13,728 bases of DNA from DASQFI01 sp050264575. GTDB taxonomy: Bacteria > Acidobacteriota > Vicinamibacteria > Vicinamibacterales > SCN-69-37. A program made the translations under genes and the position numbers. The stretch lies in the NCBI GenBank assembly GCA_050264575.1, contig JBLNGH010000583.1:1-13728 (forward strand), read 5' to 3'. Below are positions 1-7,694 of this stretch, one piece after another. Below the pieces are notes generated by a model that was not told the DNA's origin, searched no databases, and saw only the letters and a list, made by a program, of their open reading frames with translations. Position 1 is the first letter of the stretch, and the number at the start of each line of letters is the position of its first letter.

Positions 1-109
1 GCGTCAGAAGGTACGCAATGGCGCCGATTGCGGATCCAAACGTTCCTGGAGCGACCGGGGCGTAGCCGGCTCCGCCGGCCGTGGCCAGCAGAACGGCCAG
101 ACGCGTCAT
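1..109 (-). CDS. pgpA: Phosphatidylglycerophosphatase A, N-terminal fragment (runs off window start)
   Basis: Only the first 36 codons are inside the window. They read MTRLAVLLATAGGAGYAPVA followed by PGTFGSAIGAIAYLLT. The block GYAPVAPGTFGS (residues 15-26) matches the conserved N-terminal signature of the PgpA family (G-x-G-x-x-P-x-A-P-G-T-F-G-S). From family knowledge, PgpA is an inner-membrane phosphatase that removes phosphate from phosphatidylglycerophosphate to make phosphatidylglycerol. The ATG overlaps the TGA of the upstream RDD gene in an ATGA overlap, which fixes the start and suggests translational coupling. It is the last visible gene of a three-gene minus-strand operon. The catalytic part lies outside the window, so the call rests on this one motif. 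Confidence 0.8.
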   Translation of the reverse strand, partial: MTRLAVLLATAGGAGYAPVAPGTFGSAIGAIAYLLT

Positions 110-1659
110 GCGCGCACGACGCGCGTCTGGGCAATGCGATCGTGAACGGCCCGGCGCTCACCGACGAGCGCCGGCAGGAACCCGGCGCCGAGCGCCAGGA
201 CGGACGGCAGCGTGACGAACGATCGAAACGCCGCCCGCTGAATATCCAGCCGCTCGTCGGCGCCGGTGCCGGGGGACGTGGCGACGACGCGAATGCCGGC
301 GGCCATCTTGCCGAGCGTTTGACCGCCGGCCGCCGTGAAGAGCAGCAGGTAGCCGAGATCGATCAAGAGAACGAACGCGAAGAGCGGCAGTGCCACGAGA
401 GCGGGCAGCGCCGGCAAATCGCTCATCGTGAGCCCGCAGACGCGCATCGTGATCCACAGAACGGCCGAGCCAACCGCGGCGAGAAACGCGGTGTCGAGCC
501 CGGCAGCCATCGTGCGTCCGATCGGACCGGCGGGTTCCGAGGCGCTGCCGCCAACGGCGCGCGATTCCGGACGATGGACGACGGGCGGCTCGAATTCTTC
601 GGAGTCGAACAGCCTCATTCCGGCCAGGAGATCGCGGTCGGCGGATGGGTCTTTTTTCAGGACGATTTCCGGCTCGACGGATTTTGGTTTCGTCGTTTCG
701 ACCGGGCGTCGCACCGAGAGCGGCTCGCGCGCGACGGCCGGGACTTTGACGAGCGGCCGATCGATTTCAAGGTCGGCGGGCTCGGGCAGCGGTGCGCGTT
801 CGATGATCGGATCCTGCGCGGCGGGTTCTGGTGCCAGGGCCTTCGAAACGACCGGCTCGGGCTCGAGAGGCTCAGCTACGGCAGGCTTGGTCACCACAGG
901 CTCTGTTATGACAGGGTCTGTTACGAGAGGCTTTGTTACGACTGGCTCAGTTGCAACAAGCTCGGGTTCCGGATCCGGCAGTCGCTTCAAGAAGAGCGGC
1001 AGATCGCTCGTCGTGTGCGGCGCCCGTTGCGGACGTTGTTCCATCCGCGGCGGGTCAACCCGCGGCGGTTCCGGCCTGGGAGCCGGAGGGCGTGCGACTT
1101 CCGGTCGCGGCGCGTCCGGACGCGTGATCGCGGGTCTGGCAAATTCCGGCCGTGACACCCATAGCGCGACGTCAGGTCGCCCGAGATCGGATCGCCCGGC
1201 GTCGGACCGTGCGATATCCGGCCGAGTGCCATCCGGCCGAGTGCCGTCCGGCCGTGTGCCATCCGGCTGCGGGAGGCCGCGCCTCTGTTCCGATCGAAAC
1301 CCGTGTTGACGGGCAAAGTCAGGTCGCCCGGGTTGCGATCGTGGCGGATCGGCCACAGCCGCCGCCGACCGGGCCCGCGCCGCGATGGGATCGAGCGGTT
1401 CCGGCTGTCGCGGCGGCGCCGGCGGCCGGTAGGCGGGCGGCCGCGGCTTTTCGACATCGCGCGCGGGACGCATCTGACCGAGCGAGGCGGCCTTCTCGTC
1501 ACCGGCCGATGGGCGCCGCAAGTCCAGATCGACCAGCGGTCCTTCGTCCTCGGTGTTCTTGATGACGGGGTCGGCGTCGTGCGTCGCGAGATCGAAGCCG
1601 CAGTTGCGACACCGCGGCTCCGGCTCAAAGCTCAGATAGTGGCACTTTGGACATCTCAT
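106..1659 (-). CDS. Zinc-ribbon protein with repetitive Pro-rich linker and C-terminal RDD membrane domain
   Basis: 517 residues in three parts. Residues 1-21 form a zinc ribbon with Cys3-x2-Cys6 and Cys17-x2-Cys20. Residues about 30-375 are low-complexity, rich in Pro, Arg, Glu and Val, with two sets of five-residue repeats (RPDGT-type at about 130-185, EPVVT-type at about 237-270). Residues about 380-515 are an RDD domain: the family's opening Arg and Asp sit in GRTMAAGLDT, two hydrophobic helices follow (about 385-408 and 418-442), then GQTLGKMAAGIRVV and a closing RRAVHD motif. RDD proteins are small membrane proteins of mostly unknown or transport-related function. The long linker should put the ribbon well away from the membrane on the cytoplasmic side (inference). 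ATG start; ATGA overlaps at both ends with the TPR gene and pgpA. Function unknown. Confidence 0.85.
   Translation of the reverse strand: MRCPKCHYLSFEPEPRCRNCGFDLATHDADPVIKNTEDEGPLVDLDLRRPSAGDEKAASLGQMRPARDVEKPRPPAYRPPAPPRQPEPLDPIAARARSAAAVADPPRSQPGRPDFARQHGFRSEQRRGLPQPDGTRPDGTRPDGTRPDIARSDAGRSDLGRPDVALWVSRPEFARPAITRPDAPRPEVARPPAPRPEPPRVDPPRMEQRPQRAPHTTSDLPLFLKRLPDPEPELVATEPVVTKPLVTDPVITEPVVTKPAVAEPLEPEPVVSKALAPEPAAQDPIIERAPLPEPADLEIDRPLVKVPAVAREPLSVRRPVETTKPKSVEPEIVLKKDPSADRDLLAGMRLFDSEEFEPPVVHRPESRAVGGSASEPAGPIGRTMAAGLDTAFLAAVGSAVLWITMRVCGLTMSDLPALPALVALPLFAFVLLIDLGYLLLFTAAGGQTLGKMAAGIRVVATSPGTGADERLDIQRAAFRSFVTLPSVLALGAGFLPALVGERRAVHDRIAQTRVVRA
869..958 (-). repeat. Six degenerate 15-bp tandem units encoding EPVVT-like pentapeptides
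   Basis: Six consecutive 15-bp units lie in frame inside the RDD gene. On the plus strand they all begin ggc or ggg: 869 ggctcagctacggca, 884 ggcttggtcaccaca, 899 ggctctgttatgaca, 914 gggtctgttacgaga, 929 ggctttgttacgact, 944 ggctcagttgcaaca. The product is a run of pentapeptides such as EPVVT, KPLVT and DPVIT. The units are visibly less GC-rich than their surroundings, with several gtt/tta triplets. This looks like slippage-type expansion of a linker. Confidence 0.85.
1226..1270 (-). repeat. Three 15-bp tandem units encoding RPDGT in the RDD-protein linker
   Basis: Three near-identical units read gtgccatccggccga, gtgccgtccggccgt and gtgccatccggctgc on the plus strand. They encode the pentapeptide TRPDG three times at about residues 131-145. 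More degraded RPD/RSD/RPE pentapeptides continue on the C-terminal side to about residue 190, so the recent triplication sits inside an older repeat field. The period of 15 bp keeps the frame. Confidence 0.85.
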
Positions 1660-2471
1660 CGTCGGCGCGGCTCCGCGGCGCGGCCGGCCCCGGAGAGGTC
1701 GCGGCTGCTCGCCAGAAGGATTTGCTGAATCTGGACGCGTAATTCGTCGGCGGCGGGACGTGCGGGACTGTCGGGACTGATGCGATCGAGCACCTGCAGC
1801 GCCTCGGCCAATCGTCCGCGGTTGTAGAGCGTCTGCGCGCGAATCATCGCGACGTCCGCGCTCGACAGCACGGTCAACTTCAACGCGGTCGTCGTCGCGA
1901 GCAGCTGTTCGCGATCCGATCGCAATCCAATCCAGTCCTGAAGGTCCGTGCTCGTCACGCCGATGACGAGCAGCAGGCCGGCGGCCAGGACCGCGGCGGC
2001 GCCGAGTGCCGTCCGCGAGCGGCGCGGCCAGGTCCAGCCCGGGACCGCTTCGGTCGTCGTGATCGCCGGCAACGGTCCCACGCGCGACGCGGCGTGCAGC
2101 CGTTCCACGCGCTCGAGCTTCACGCGCAGCGCCGCGACATGGTCGTCGTCGCCCGACTGCGCGGCCGCTTCGACGAGCAGTTCCCGCGCCGCCTCGGTCC
2201 GGCCCTGATCGAGCAGCGCGTGGCTCGCCTGCAGCATTTCTTCCGCGCGCCGCTGACGCTCGGCCACCGCGGTCCTGGCCCGATCGATGTAGGCGCGCGC
2301 GCGCGCGTGCGTACGATCGAGGAAGAGTACGCGCGTCCAGAGATGGATGGCCTCCTCGTACCGGCCGTTGAAGTACTTGTCGAGACCGTCGATCAGGAGG
2401 GCGTCGACCTGACTTTCACGTTCGGCGAGCTCAGCGGCGGGCACCGATTCGTGGCGTCGTGGATCAGCCAT
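1656..2471 (-). CDS. TPR-containing single-pass membrane protein
   Basis: 271 residues. Residues about 22-125 form tetratricopeptide-like helical hairpins: LIDGLDKYFNGRYEEAIHLW (27-46) is a clear TPR, and a weaker pair runs from about 78 to 125 (ALLDQGRTEAARELL). A basic stretch (PRRSR, 149-153) is followed by one transmembrane helix at about 154-174. After it, residues about 207-235 (RAQTLYNRGRLAEALQVLDR) form another TPR-like hairpin. Short cytoplasmic plus extracytoplasmic helical repeats suggest a scaffold role (inference). It opens the minus-strand operon; its TGA overlaps the next gene's ATG as ATGA. A perfect TATAAT lies just upstream and leaves only a very short leader. Specific function not recognised. 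Confidence 0.75.
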   Translation of the reverse strand: MADPRRHESVPAAELAERESQVDALLIDGLDKYFNGRYEEAIHLWTRVLFLDRTHARARAYIDRARTAVAERQRRAEEMLQASHALLDQGRTEAARELLVEAAAQSGDDDHVAALRVKLERVERLHAASRVGPLPAITTTEAVPGWTWPRRSRTALGAAAVLAAGLLLVIGVTSTDLQDWIGLRSDREQLLATTTALKLTVLSSADVAMIRAQTLYNRGRLAEALQVLDRISPDSPARPAADELRVQIQQILLASSRDLSGAGRAAEPRRR

Positions 2472-2486
2472 CTGAAGGTCCCGCGG

Positions 2487-2515
2487 ATTATATCGGCCGA
2501 TCGCGGCGAGTACAA
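2487..2515 (-). promoter_or_regulatory. Probable sigma-70-type promoter for the TPR/RDD/pgpA operon
   Basis: Read on the minus strand there is TTGTAC (2515-2510), a 17-bp spacer and a perfect TATAAT (2492-2487). The -35 matches the consensus only at TTG. A start about 7 bp below the -10 box would leave a leader of about 8-9 nt before the ATG at 2471, so translation may be near-leaderless. No convincing Shine-Dalgarno sequence is seen. Confidence 0.5.
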
Positions 2516-2537
2516 GAGGGTTCTGCGCGCGGTGTGG

Positions 2538-2543
2538 TAGAAC
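2538..2543 (+). promoter_or_regulatory. Possible extended -10 element for ftcD (leaderless type)
   Basis: TAGAAC at 2538-2543 is preceded by TG at the extended -10 spacing (TGTGGTAGAAC) and lies 8 bp before the ATG at 2552. No Shine-Dalgarno precedes the ATG (aacactgcccc). Together this would fit leaderless transcription, but a six-base match is weak evidence. Confidence 0.25.
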
Positions 2544-2551
2544 ACTGCCCC

Positions 2552-3448
2552 ATGGCCGTCATTGAGTGCATCCCGAACATCAGCGAAGGCCGCCGAACCG
2601 ACGTGCTCGATGCGTGCGCGGCGGCGATCCGGTCCGCTGGAGCGCGCCTGCTCGACGTCAAGCCCGACGCCGCGCACAACCGCACGGTGTACACGTTTGC
2701 GGGAGATGCCGGCGCCGTGCGGTCCGCCGTACTGGCGCTGTTCGATCGCGCGCTCGCGGACATCGACCTCCGCAAGCATTCCGGTGAGCATCCCCGCGTC
2801 GGCGCGGTGGATGTCGTGCCCTTCGTGCCCATCGAGGACGCGACGATGGCCGAGTGCGTCGAGCTGGCTCGAAACGTGGCGCAGGAGGTGGCGTCGCGGC
2901 ACAAGCTCCCGGTCTTCCTTTATGAAGAAGCCGCTTCCAACCCCGCGCGCCGCAATCTCGAAGACATCAGGCGCGGTGAGTTCGAAGGGCTGGCCACGAA
3001 GCTTCAGCAGCCGGACTGGCGCCCGGACTTCGGCCCGGCGGCGCCGCATCCGTCCGCCGGCGCATCGGTCATCGGCGCGCGGATGCCGCTCATCGCGTAC
3101 AACATCAACCTGGCGACCAACCGGCTCGACGTGGCGCGGCGTATCGCGGCGGCCATCAGGCACAGCTCGGGCGGCCTGCGGTACGTGAAGGCGATGGGCG
3201 TCGAGCTGCAGGATCGCGGCATCGTCCAGGTGTCGATCAACCTGACCAACTTCGAGAAGACGCCGATGTTCCGCGTCTTCGAGCTCGTCAAGCGGGAAGC
3301 CGCGCGCTACGGCGTGAACGTCCTCGAAAGCGAGATCATCGGTCTCGTTCCGGCAGCGGCCCTGACGTCCTCGGCTGCCTGGTTCCTGCAGCTCGACACG
3401 TTCACCGAGGACCAGATTCTGGAGAACAAGCTGAGGAAGACGGTGTAG
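2552..3448 (+). CDS. ftcD: Glutamate formimidoyltransferase (stand-alone formiminotransferase)
   Basis: 298 residues from the ATG at 2552. The frame is open further upstream, but family proteins begin at MAVIECIPNISEGRR, so this start is chosen. The enzyme moves the formimino group of N-formimino-L-glutamate to tetrahydrofolate at the end of histidine breakdown; family members can also work in reverse or handle 5-formyl-THF. Visible signatures: N-terminal IPNISEGR, the HPRVGAVDVVPF block with His80 at the place of the known catalytic histidine (His82 in the mammalian enzyme), PDFGP at about 150-154, then VIGARMPLIAYNINL and the SEIIGLVP C-terminal block. Length fits the N-terminal plus intermediate transferase domains only. 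The cyclodeaminase domain of bifunctional FTCD is absent. No hut genes are nearby; it faces the ntrYX operon tail to tail. Confidence 0.9.
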   Translation: MAVIECIPNISEGRRTDVLDACAAAIRSAGARLLDVKPDAAHNRTVYTFAGDAGAVRSAVLALFDRALADIDLRKHSGEHPRVGAVDVVPFVPIEDATMAECVELARNVAQEVASRHKLPVFLYEEAASNPARRNLEDIRRGEFEGLATKLQQPDWRPDFGPAAPHPSAGASVIGARMPLIAYNINLATNRLDVARRIAAAIRHSSGGLRYVKAMGVELQDRGIVQVSINLTNFEKTPMFRVFELVKREAARYGVNVLESEIIGLVPAAALTSSAAWFLQLDTFTEDQILENKLRKTV

Positions 3449-3450
3449 CG

Positions 3451-3470
3451 GGCCGCTGAAAAACGCGGCC
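3451..3470. terminator. Hairpin between convergent ftcD and ntrX, possible bidirectional terminator
   Basis: GGCCGC (3451-3456), loop TGAAAAAC, GCGGCC (3465-3470): a perfect 6-bp GC stem starting 2 bp after the ftcD stop and ending 3 bp before the ntrX stop. No U-run follows on either strand, so it is not a textbook intrinsic terminator; it could still act as a pause or 3'-end-protecting hairpin for both transcripts. Confidence 0.45.
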
Positions 3471-3473
3471 TGC

Positions 3474-4850
3474 TCACGGTTCTTCCCGCTCGCGCGGCGC
3501 GATGCCGAGTCCGCGCATCTTCTTGTAGAGATTGCTGCGCTCGATGCCGAGCGCGTCCGCCGTGCGCGAGATATTCCCTTCGAATGCGTTCAGGGCGCTC
3601 AGGATGTAGTCGCGCTCCCACGCGTCGCGCGCTTCGAACAGCGGACCGATCGACCCGGGGCCTGGCGCCGCCGGTTCCGCGGCGCCGATGTCGAGAAACG
3701 CCAGATCCGCCGCGTCGATCACCTCCCCGGGCACCATGATCATCAGCCGCTCGATCACGTTGCGCAGCTCGCGGACGTTGCCCGGCCAGCGGTACGCCTT
3801 GAGCAGATCGATCGCGCCGGGCGCGAAGCTCTTTTGCCGCCGGCCGTACTCGCGCGCGAACTCCGCGGCGAAATGGTCGGCCAGCCGGACGACGTCGTCC
3901 TCGCGCTCGCGCAGCGGCGGCACGAAGATGGGAATGACGTTCAGCCGGAAGTACAAGTCCTCACGGAACCGGGCCTGCCGGATTTCCTCGGCCAGATCCT
4001 TGTTCGTGGCCGCGATGACGCGCACATCGACGCGGACGCTGCTGGTGCCGCCCACCGGCTCGACGACCTGCTCCTGCAGCGCGCGCAGCACCTTCGCCTG
4101 GGTCTTGACGCTCATGTCGCCGACTTCGTCGAGAAACAGCGTGCCGCTCGTCGCCGTCTCGAACTTGCCGCGGCGATCCGCCACCGCGCCGGTGAACGCG
4201 CCCTTGATGTGCCCGAAGAGCTCGGACTCGATCAGCTCTTCCGGAATGGCGGCGCAGTTCACCTCGACGAACGGCCCGGCTTTCCGATGGCTCAGCGCAT
4301 GGATCTGCCGCGCGACGAGCTCCTTCCCCGTCCCGTTCTCGCCCGAAACCAGCACGCGGCCGTTGGAGGGCGCGGCCATCGCCACTTGATCGCGGAGGCG
4401 AACCATCGAATGGCTCGTGCCGACGAGCACCTCGCGGCGATCGACCCGGGCCCGCAGCGCGCGGTTCTCCACCTCCAGGCGGCGTTGCCGGAGCGCGTTG
4501 CGGACCGCGAGCACCGTCTTGTCCAGTGACAGCGGCTTCTCGATGAAATCAAACGCGCCAAGCTTCGTCGCCCGCACCGCCGATTCGATGTTCGCGTGAC
4601 CCGAGATCATGATGACCTGCGCGTCCGGACGCCGTTCGCGCAACCGCTCCAGCGCGACGAGACCATCGATGCCCGGCAACCAGATATCGAGAAGGATCAC
4701 GTCGTATGCCTGCCGCGACACCTGTTCGAGACAGGCCTCGCCGCTGTCGACGGCCTCGACCGTGTAGCCCTCGTCGCGCAGCACCGCGCCCAGCGATGCG
4801 CGCACGCCGGCTTCGTCGTCGACGATCAGAATGGAAGACATGGAACTCAC
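3474..4850 (-). CDS. ntrX: NtrC/NtrX-family sigma-54-dependent response regulator
   Basis: 458 residues: receiver domain (about 5-118) with acidic DD at 11-12, phospho-acceptor Asp55 (LLDIWLPG), Ser83 and Lys105; AAA+ sigma-54 activation domain (about 141-385) with Walker A GENGTGKE (170-177), the sigma-54-contacting GAFTGA loop (217-222), Walker B TLFLDE (237-242) and WPGNVREL (355-362); C-terminal Fis-type helix-turn-helix (about 424-447, NISRTADALGIERSNLYKK). All motifs are intact, so it should activate sigma-54 promoters when phosphorylated. The GTG at 4850 overlaps the ntrY TGA as GTGA, and a GGAG lies 11 nt upstream; an ATG at 4841 (Met4) is the alternative start. Pairing with an NtrY-type kinase favours NtrX over NtrC; the exact regulon is not shown. 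Confidence 0.9.
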   Translation of the reverse strand: MSSMSSILIVDDEAGVRASLGAVLRDEGYTVEAVDSGEACLEQVSRQAYDVILLDIWLPGIDGLVALERLRERRPDAQVIMISGHANIESAVRATKLGAFDFIEKPLSLDKTVLAVRNALRQRRLEVENRALRARVDRREVLVGTSHSMVRLRDQVAMAAPSNGRVLVSGENGTGKELVARQIHALSHRKAGPFVEVNCAAIPEELIESELFGHIKGAFTGAVADRRGKFETATSGTLFLDEVGDMSVKTQAKVLRALQEQVVEPVGGTSSVRVDVRVIAATNKDLAEEIRQARFREDLYFRLNVIPIFVPPLREREDDVVRLADHFAAEFAREYGRRQKSFAPGAIDLLKAYRWPGNVRELRNVIERLMIMVPGEVIDAADLAFLDIGAAEPAAPGPGSIGPLFEARDAWERDYILSALNAFEGNISRTADALGIERSNLYKKMRGLGIAPREREEP

Positions 4851-7135
4851 GCCGCTGGAAGCTCCACGGTGAAGGTGGTGCCGCTCGGCTGGACGTCACC
4901 AACTTCGATCCCGCCGCCGTGCTCGACGACGATGCGGCGGACGATCGCCAGCCCGAGCCCGCTGCCGCGGCCTTTGGTCGAGTAGTACGGCATGAACAGT
5001 TTGTCGCGGTCGGCCGGCGGCACGCCGGGCCCGTTGTCGCTCACCGCGAGCTTCACGAACCCGTCACGCGCATCGTGTGACGTCACCACCTGAATCGTCG
5101 GAGACTGGCCGTTCGGCCTCGAGCCGGCTGCCGGTCCGCCGAGTGCTTCGAGCGCGTTGTCCACGAGATTGATGATGACCTGCCGGATTTGCTCGGCATC
5201 GAGGCGAACCGGCGGCAGCGCAGTCGCCAACTGCTGCTCGACCTTGAGGCTGCCCTTCTGCAGCACGCCGCCGTAGAGCCGCAGCGTGTCGTCGACGAGA
5301 CGATTGAGGTCGGTGGGCACCATCCGCGGACCGCGCAGACGCGCAAACTGCGCGAACTCATCCACGAGTCCCTTGAGCGCCTCGACCTCCGCGATGATCG
5401 CGTCCGTGCATTCAGAAACCAGAGCCTGCGTTTGCGGCGGCGCCGACGAGAAATGGCGTCGCAGCCGCTCCGCGCTGAGCTGGATCGGCGTCAGCGGATT
5501 CTTGATCTCATGCGCGAGCCGCCGCGCGACGTCGCGCCAGGCGGCCACGCGCTGCGCGCGAATGAGCGGCGTGACGTCGTCCAGCACGAGCACCGCGCCT
5601 TCGGGCTGGCCGTCGTCCCCCGACAGCACCGTCGCGGCGGTGGCCAGGTGAATCTCGCGATCCTCGCGCGCCAGCATGATCTCCTGCACGACGCCGCGCG
5701 GATCGGACCGCTCGGTCGCCTCGACCAGCGGGTGAAGTGGCCGCAACTCGCCGCGATCGAACACCGCGCGCGCCGGCTCGCCGATGACGGTGTCGTCGAG
5801 GCCGAGCAGACGCTCGGCGGCGCCGTTGACGGTCGAGATCCGGCCGGACGCGTCGAGCGAGATGACGCCGGTCGCGACGCGTTCGAGGATGGTCTCGATG
5901 TACCGGCGCCGCGCGTCCACTTCGACGTTCTTGCGCTCGAGGGCCAGTCGCGATTGATCGAGCCGCTCGCGGCTCGTGCGGAGCTCGGCAGCCATCATGT
6001 TGAAGGCTTCGATGAGCGACCCCAGCTCGTCGCTCGTTTCGGGCTCGAGCCGAACGTCGAACTTGCCCTCACCGATGGCCCGCGCGCCTTCAGCCAGCTG
6101 CTGCACCGGTCGTGTAATCCGTTTGGCGAGATACAACCCGAGCCAGGTCGCGCTAATCAGAATGAGGAGGGTGACGGCGAGAAAAATTGAGACGTAGAAG
6201 GCCTGGATCGGCCCGCTCAGCAGCTTGAGCGCGCGGTACTGCTCGGACTCGGACGTCGCGAGCCGCGCGTACCCGCGCAGGTCCGCCGAGACGTACTGCG
6301 ACACGATGACGGCGCCGACGACGGCGCCGTCGGCGTTCTTCACGGGCCACGCGGCGCGGACGAGCATGCCCAGGTTCTCGAGCTGATCGTCCGTCGTCTC
6401 GACTTGTCCCGACGCGACCGCCCGCGCGGCAATCCGATCGGCCGACGCGCTGGACGCCCGGACGGCGTTCTGCGGCAGCGACGTCGATTCACGCGCGGTG
6501 ACGAGCGTGACCTCCGCCGTGCGGCCCGGTTCAGAGACCGCGCGATAGATCTCGATCATCCCGTCGCGCATCGACGCCAGCTCCGTGTTCACCAGCCGAT
6601 CCAGATTGGCCTCGTCGGTGGCGGCGACGGCCGCCAGGCGCTCCGCGCGGAACTTCATTTCTTCCTGGTGATCGTGGTACCAGTCGCTCGCGAGCGTCTG
6701 CGCCGAGATCAGGATCTTGTCGACCGGCGGGCTGAACCAGCGCGCCGCGACATTGCGGATGACGCCGCTGCCGCTGATGAGCACCAGCACGGCCGGAATG
6801 ATCGTCATCGCCAGGAGCGCCGCGACGAGCTTGGCGCGAAACCGCGCGAACGGCGCCGACCGCCGCTGCTCCACCCAGAGCTTCAGGAGATTCCGCGCCA
6901 GGACGAAGAACAGCGCCACGAGGAGCGCGACGTCGACCGCCAGCAGCGCGTAGAGAATGACGTCGGTAAGCAGGGGCAGGGCGATCTCGGTCGTCCGTTC
7001 CGAAAGCCAGAACAGGCCGCCGAGCATCGCGATGAGCAGCAGGGCCGCGGCAATGAGCAGGCGCGGGTTGTCAAGCGTGCGGCGGCGGGGCTCCACCGCC
7101 GGAGTGGGGTCGGACGGCGTCTGTTCGAACAGCAT
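4847..7135 (-). CDS. ntrY: NtrY-like membrane sensor histidine kinase
   Basis: 762 residues from the ATG at 7135. The frame is also open to a GTG at 7192, but that overlaps the upstream gene by 44 bp and adds an atypical Arg-rich N-terminus. Three N-terminal helices (about 25-44, 58-82, 102-121), an extracytoplasmic sensor region (about 130-310), a fourth helix (about 313-334), HAMP (about 335-388), PAS (about 406-526), HisKA with H-box LAHEIKNPLTP (phospho-His542), and HATPase_c with N-box NLVDNALEAL, G1 DNGPG (700-704) and G2 GSGLGLA (from 725). This is the NtrY layout; the kinase should autophosphorylate and pass phosphate to the NtrX-like protein encoded next. In other bacteria NtrYX is linked to nitrogen, redox or envelope signals; which applies here cannot be read. 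The stop overlaps the ntrX start. Confidence 0.88.
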   Translation of the reverse strand: MLFEQTPSDPTPAVEPRRRTLDNPRLLIAAALLLIAMLGGLFWLSERTTEIALPLLTDVILYALLAVDVALLVALFFVLARNLLKLWVEQRRSAPFARFRAKLVAALLAMTIIPAVLVLISGSGVIRNVAARWFSPPVDKILISAQTLASDWYHDHQEEMKFRAERLAAVAATDEANLDRLVNTELASMRDGMIEIYRAVSEPGRTAEVTLVTARESTSLPQNAVRASSASADRIAARAVASGQVETTDDQLENLGMLVRAAWPVKNADGAVVGAVIVSQYVSADLRGYARLATSESEQYRALKLLSGPIQAFYVSIFLAVTLLILISATWLGLYLAKRITRPVQQLAEGARAIGEGKFDVRLEPETSDELGSLIEAFNMMAAELRTSRERLDQSRLALERKNVEVDARRRYIETILERVATGVISLDASGRISTVNGAAERLLGLDDTVIGEPARAVFDRGELRPLHPLVEATERSDPRGVVQEIMLAREDREIHLATAATVLSGDDGQPEGAVLVLDDVTPLIRAQRVAAWRDVARRLAHEIKNPLTPIQLSAERLRRHFSSAPPQTQALVSECTDAIIAEVEALKGLVDEFAQFARLRGPRMVPTDLNRLVDDTLRLYGGVLQKGSLKVEQQLATALPPVRLDAEQIRQVIINLVDNALEALGGPAAGSRPNGQSPTIQVVTSHDARDGFVKLAVSDNGPGVPPADRDKLFMPYYSTKGRGSGLGLAIVRRIVVEHGGGIEVGDVQPSGTTFTVELPAA

Positions 7136-7148
7136 CGGCGGCTGCCGC

Positions 7149-7694
7149 TCAGCGGATATACGTGAAATCCGTGCGGCCCGATCCGTCGTCACGCCCCCAC
7201 GGCCAGAACCACATCACCGTCGGCCGCGGCGTGGTGTACAGCCGGACGCGCACGTAGTACTCGACATTGGGCTCGAGCCGATTGCCGGGCTCGAGCGCGA
7301 CCTGGTCGAAGGCCGTCATCCATTCGCGGACCTTCGCTTCTTCACTGGCCTTGTCAGACCAGAACACGCGCCCGTCGCGGTCCTTGGAAACCTGATAGCT
7401 CGTCGTCAGCGTGTCGAACTTCACCGAAGAGGCGACGCGAGTGCGCGCCAGCGTCGGATCGAACCAGAGAGTCGACGGGCGGTGCAGCTCCACGTCGAAC
7501 GTGAACACCAGCGTGAGGCCGGTCTTCAGGACGTCGCGCGACTCTTCCGTGAACGCGCTGGGCGCGGCAAACGACGCGAGAACCCGGCCGTCGGCCGTGA
7601 CAACGGGCCTCACCGAAATCGGTGCGGGTATGCCCGCCACGAGACCGGCGACAATCGTCACCGCCGCGATCCACCGACCCGTACTCCGGATCAT
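7149..7694 (-). CDS. DUF4390-type exported protein
   Basis: 181 residues from the ATG at 7694. The frame stays open to 7931 inside nrdR, but the extension is Arg-rich and antagonistic to a real coding frame; the ATG at 7694 makes a clean ATGA overlap with the nrdR stop. Residues 1-25 look like a signal peptide (MIRSTGR then a hydrophobic stretch AAVTIVAGLVAGI). The rest is a beta-rich domain with VLKTGLTLVFTFDVELHR and a closing YYVRVRLYT segment, resembling DUF4390. DUF4390 genes are known as neighbours of ntrY in other bacteria, so an extracytoplasmic partner or modulator of the kinase is a fair inference, not shown. It ends 13 bp before the chosen ntrY start. Confidence 0.75.
   Translation of the reverse strand: MIRSTGRWIAAVTIVAGLVAGIPAPISVRPVVTADGRVLASFAAPSAFTEESRDVLKTGLTLVFTFDVELHRPSTLWFDPTLARTRVASSVKFDTLTTSYQVSKDRDGRVFWSDKASEEAKVREWMTAFDQVALEPGNRLEPNVEYYVRVRLYTTPRPTVMWFWPWGRDDGSGRTDFTYIR

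Noticed and set aside
28..1155. A long plus-strand open frame opposite the RDD gene
   Set aside because: Arg/Gly-rich low-complexity product that mirrors the repeats of the real gene. The minus-strand frame has a zinc ribbon, an RDD domain and ATGA overlaps with both neighbours.
869..1270. CRISPR-like repeat array
   Set aside because: The repeats are contiguous 15-bp coding units with no spacers, kept in frame inside a gene, and no cas gene is present.
3451..3470. Strong intrinsic terminator between ftcD and ntrX
   Set aside because: The stem is perfect but only 6 bp and lacks a U-run on either strand, so it is listed only as a possible terminator.
7136..7192. GTG start at 7192 for the NtrY-like kinase
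   Set aside because: It would overlap the DUF4390 gene by 44 bp and add an atypical Arg-rich segment. The ATG at 7135, 13 bp after that gene, is simpler, though not proven.
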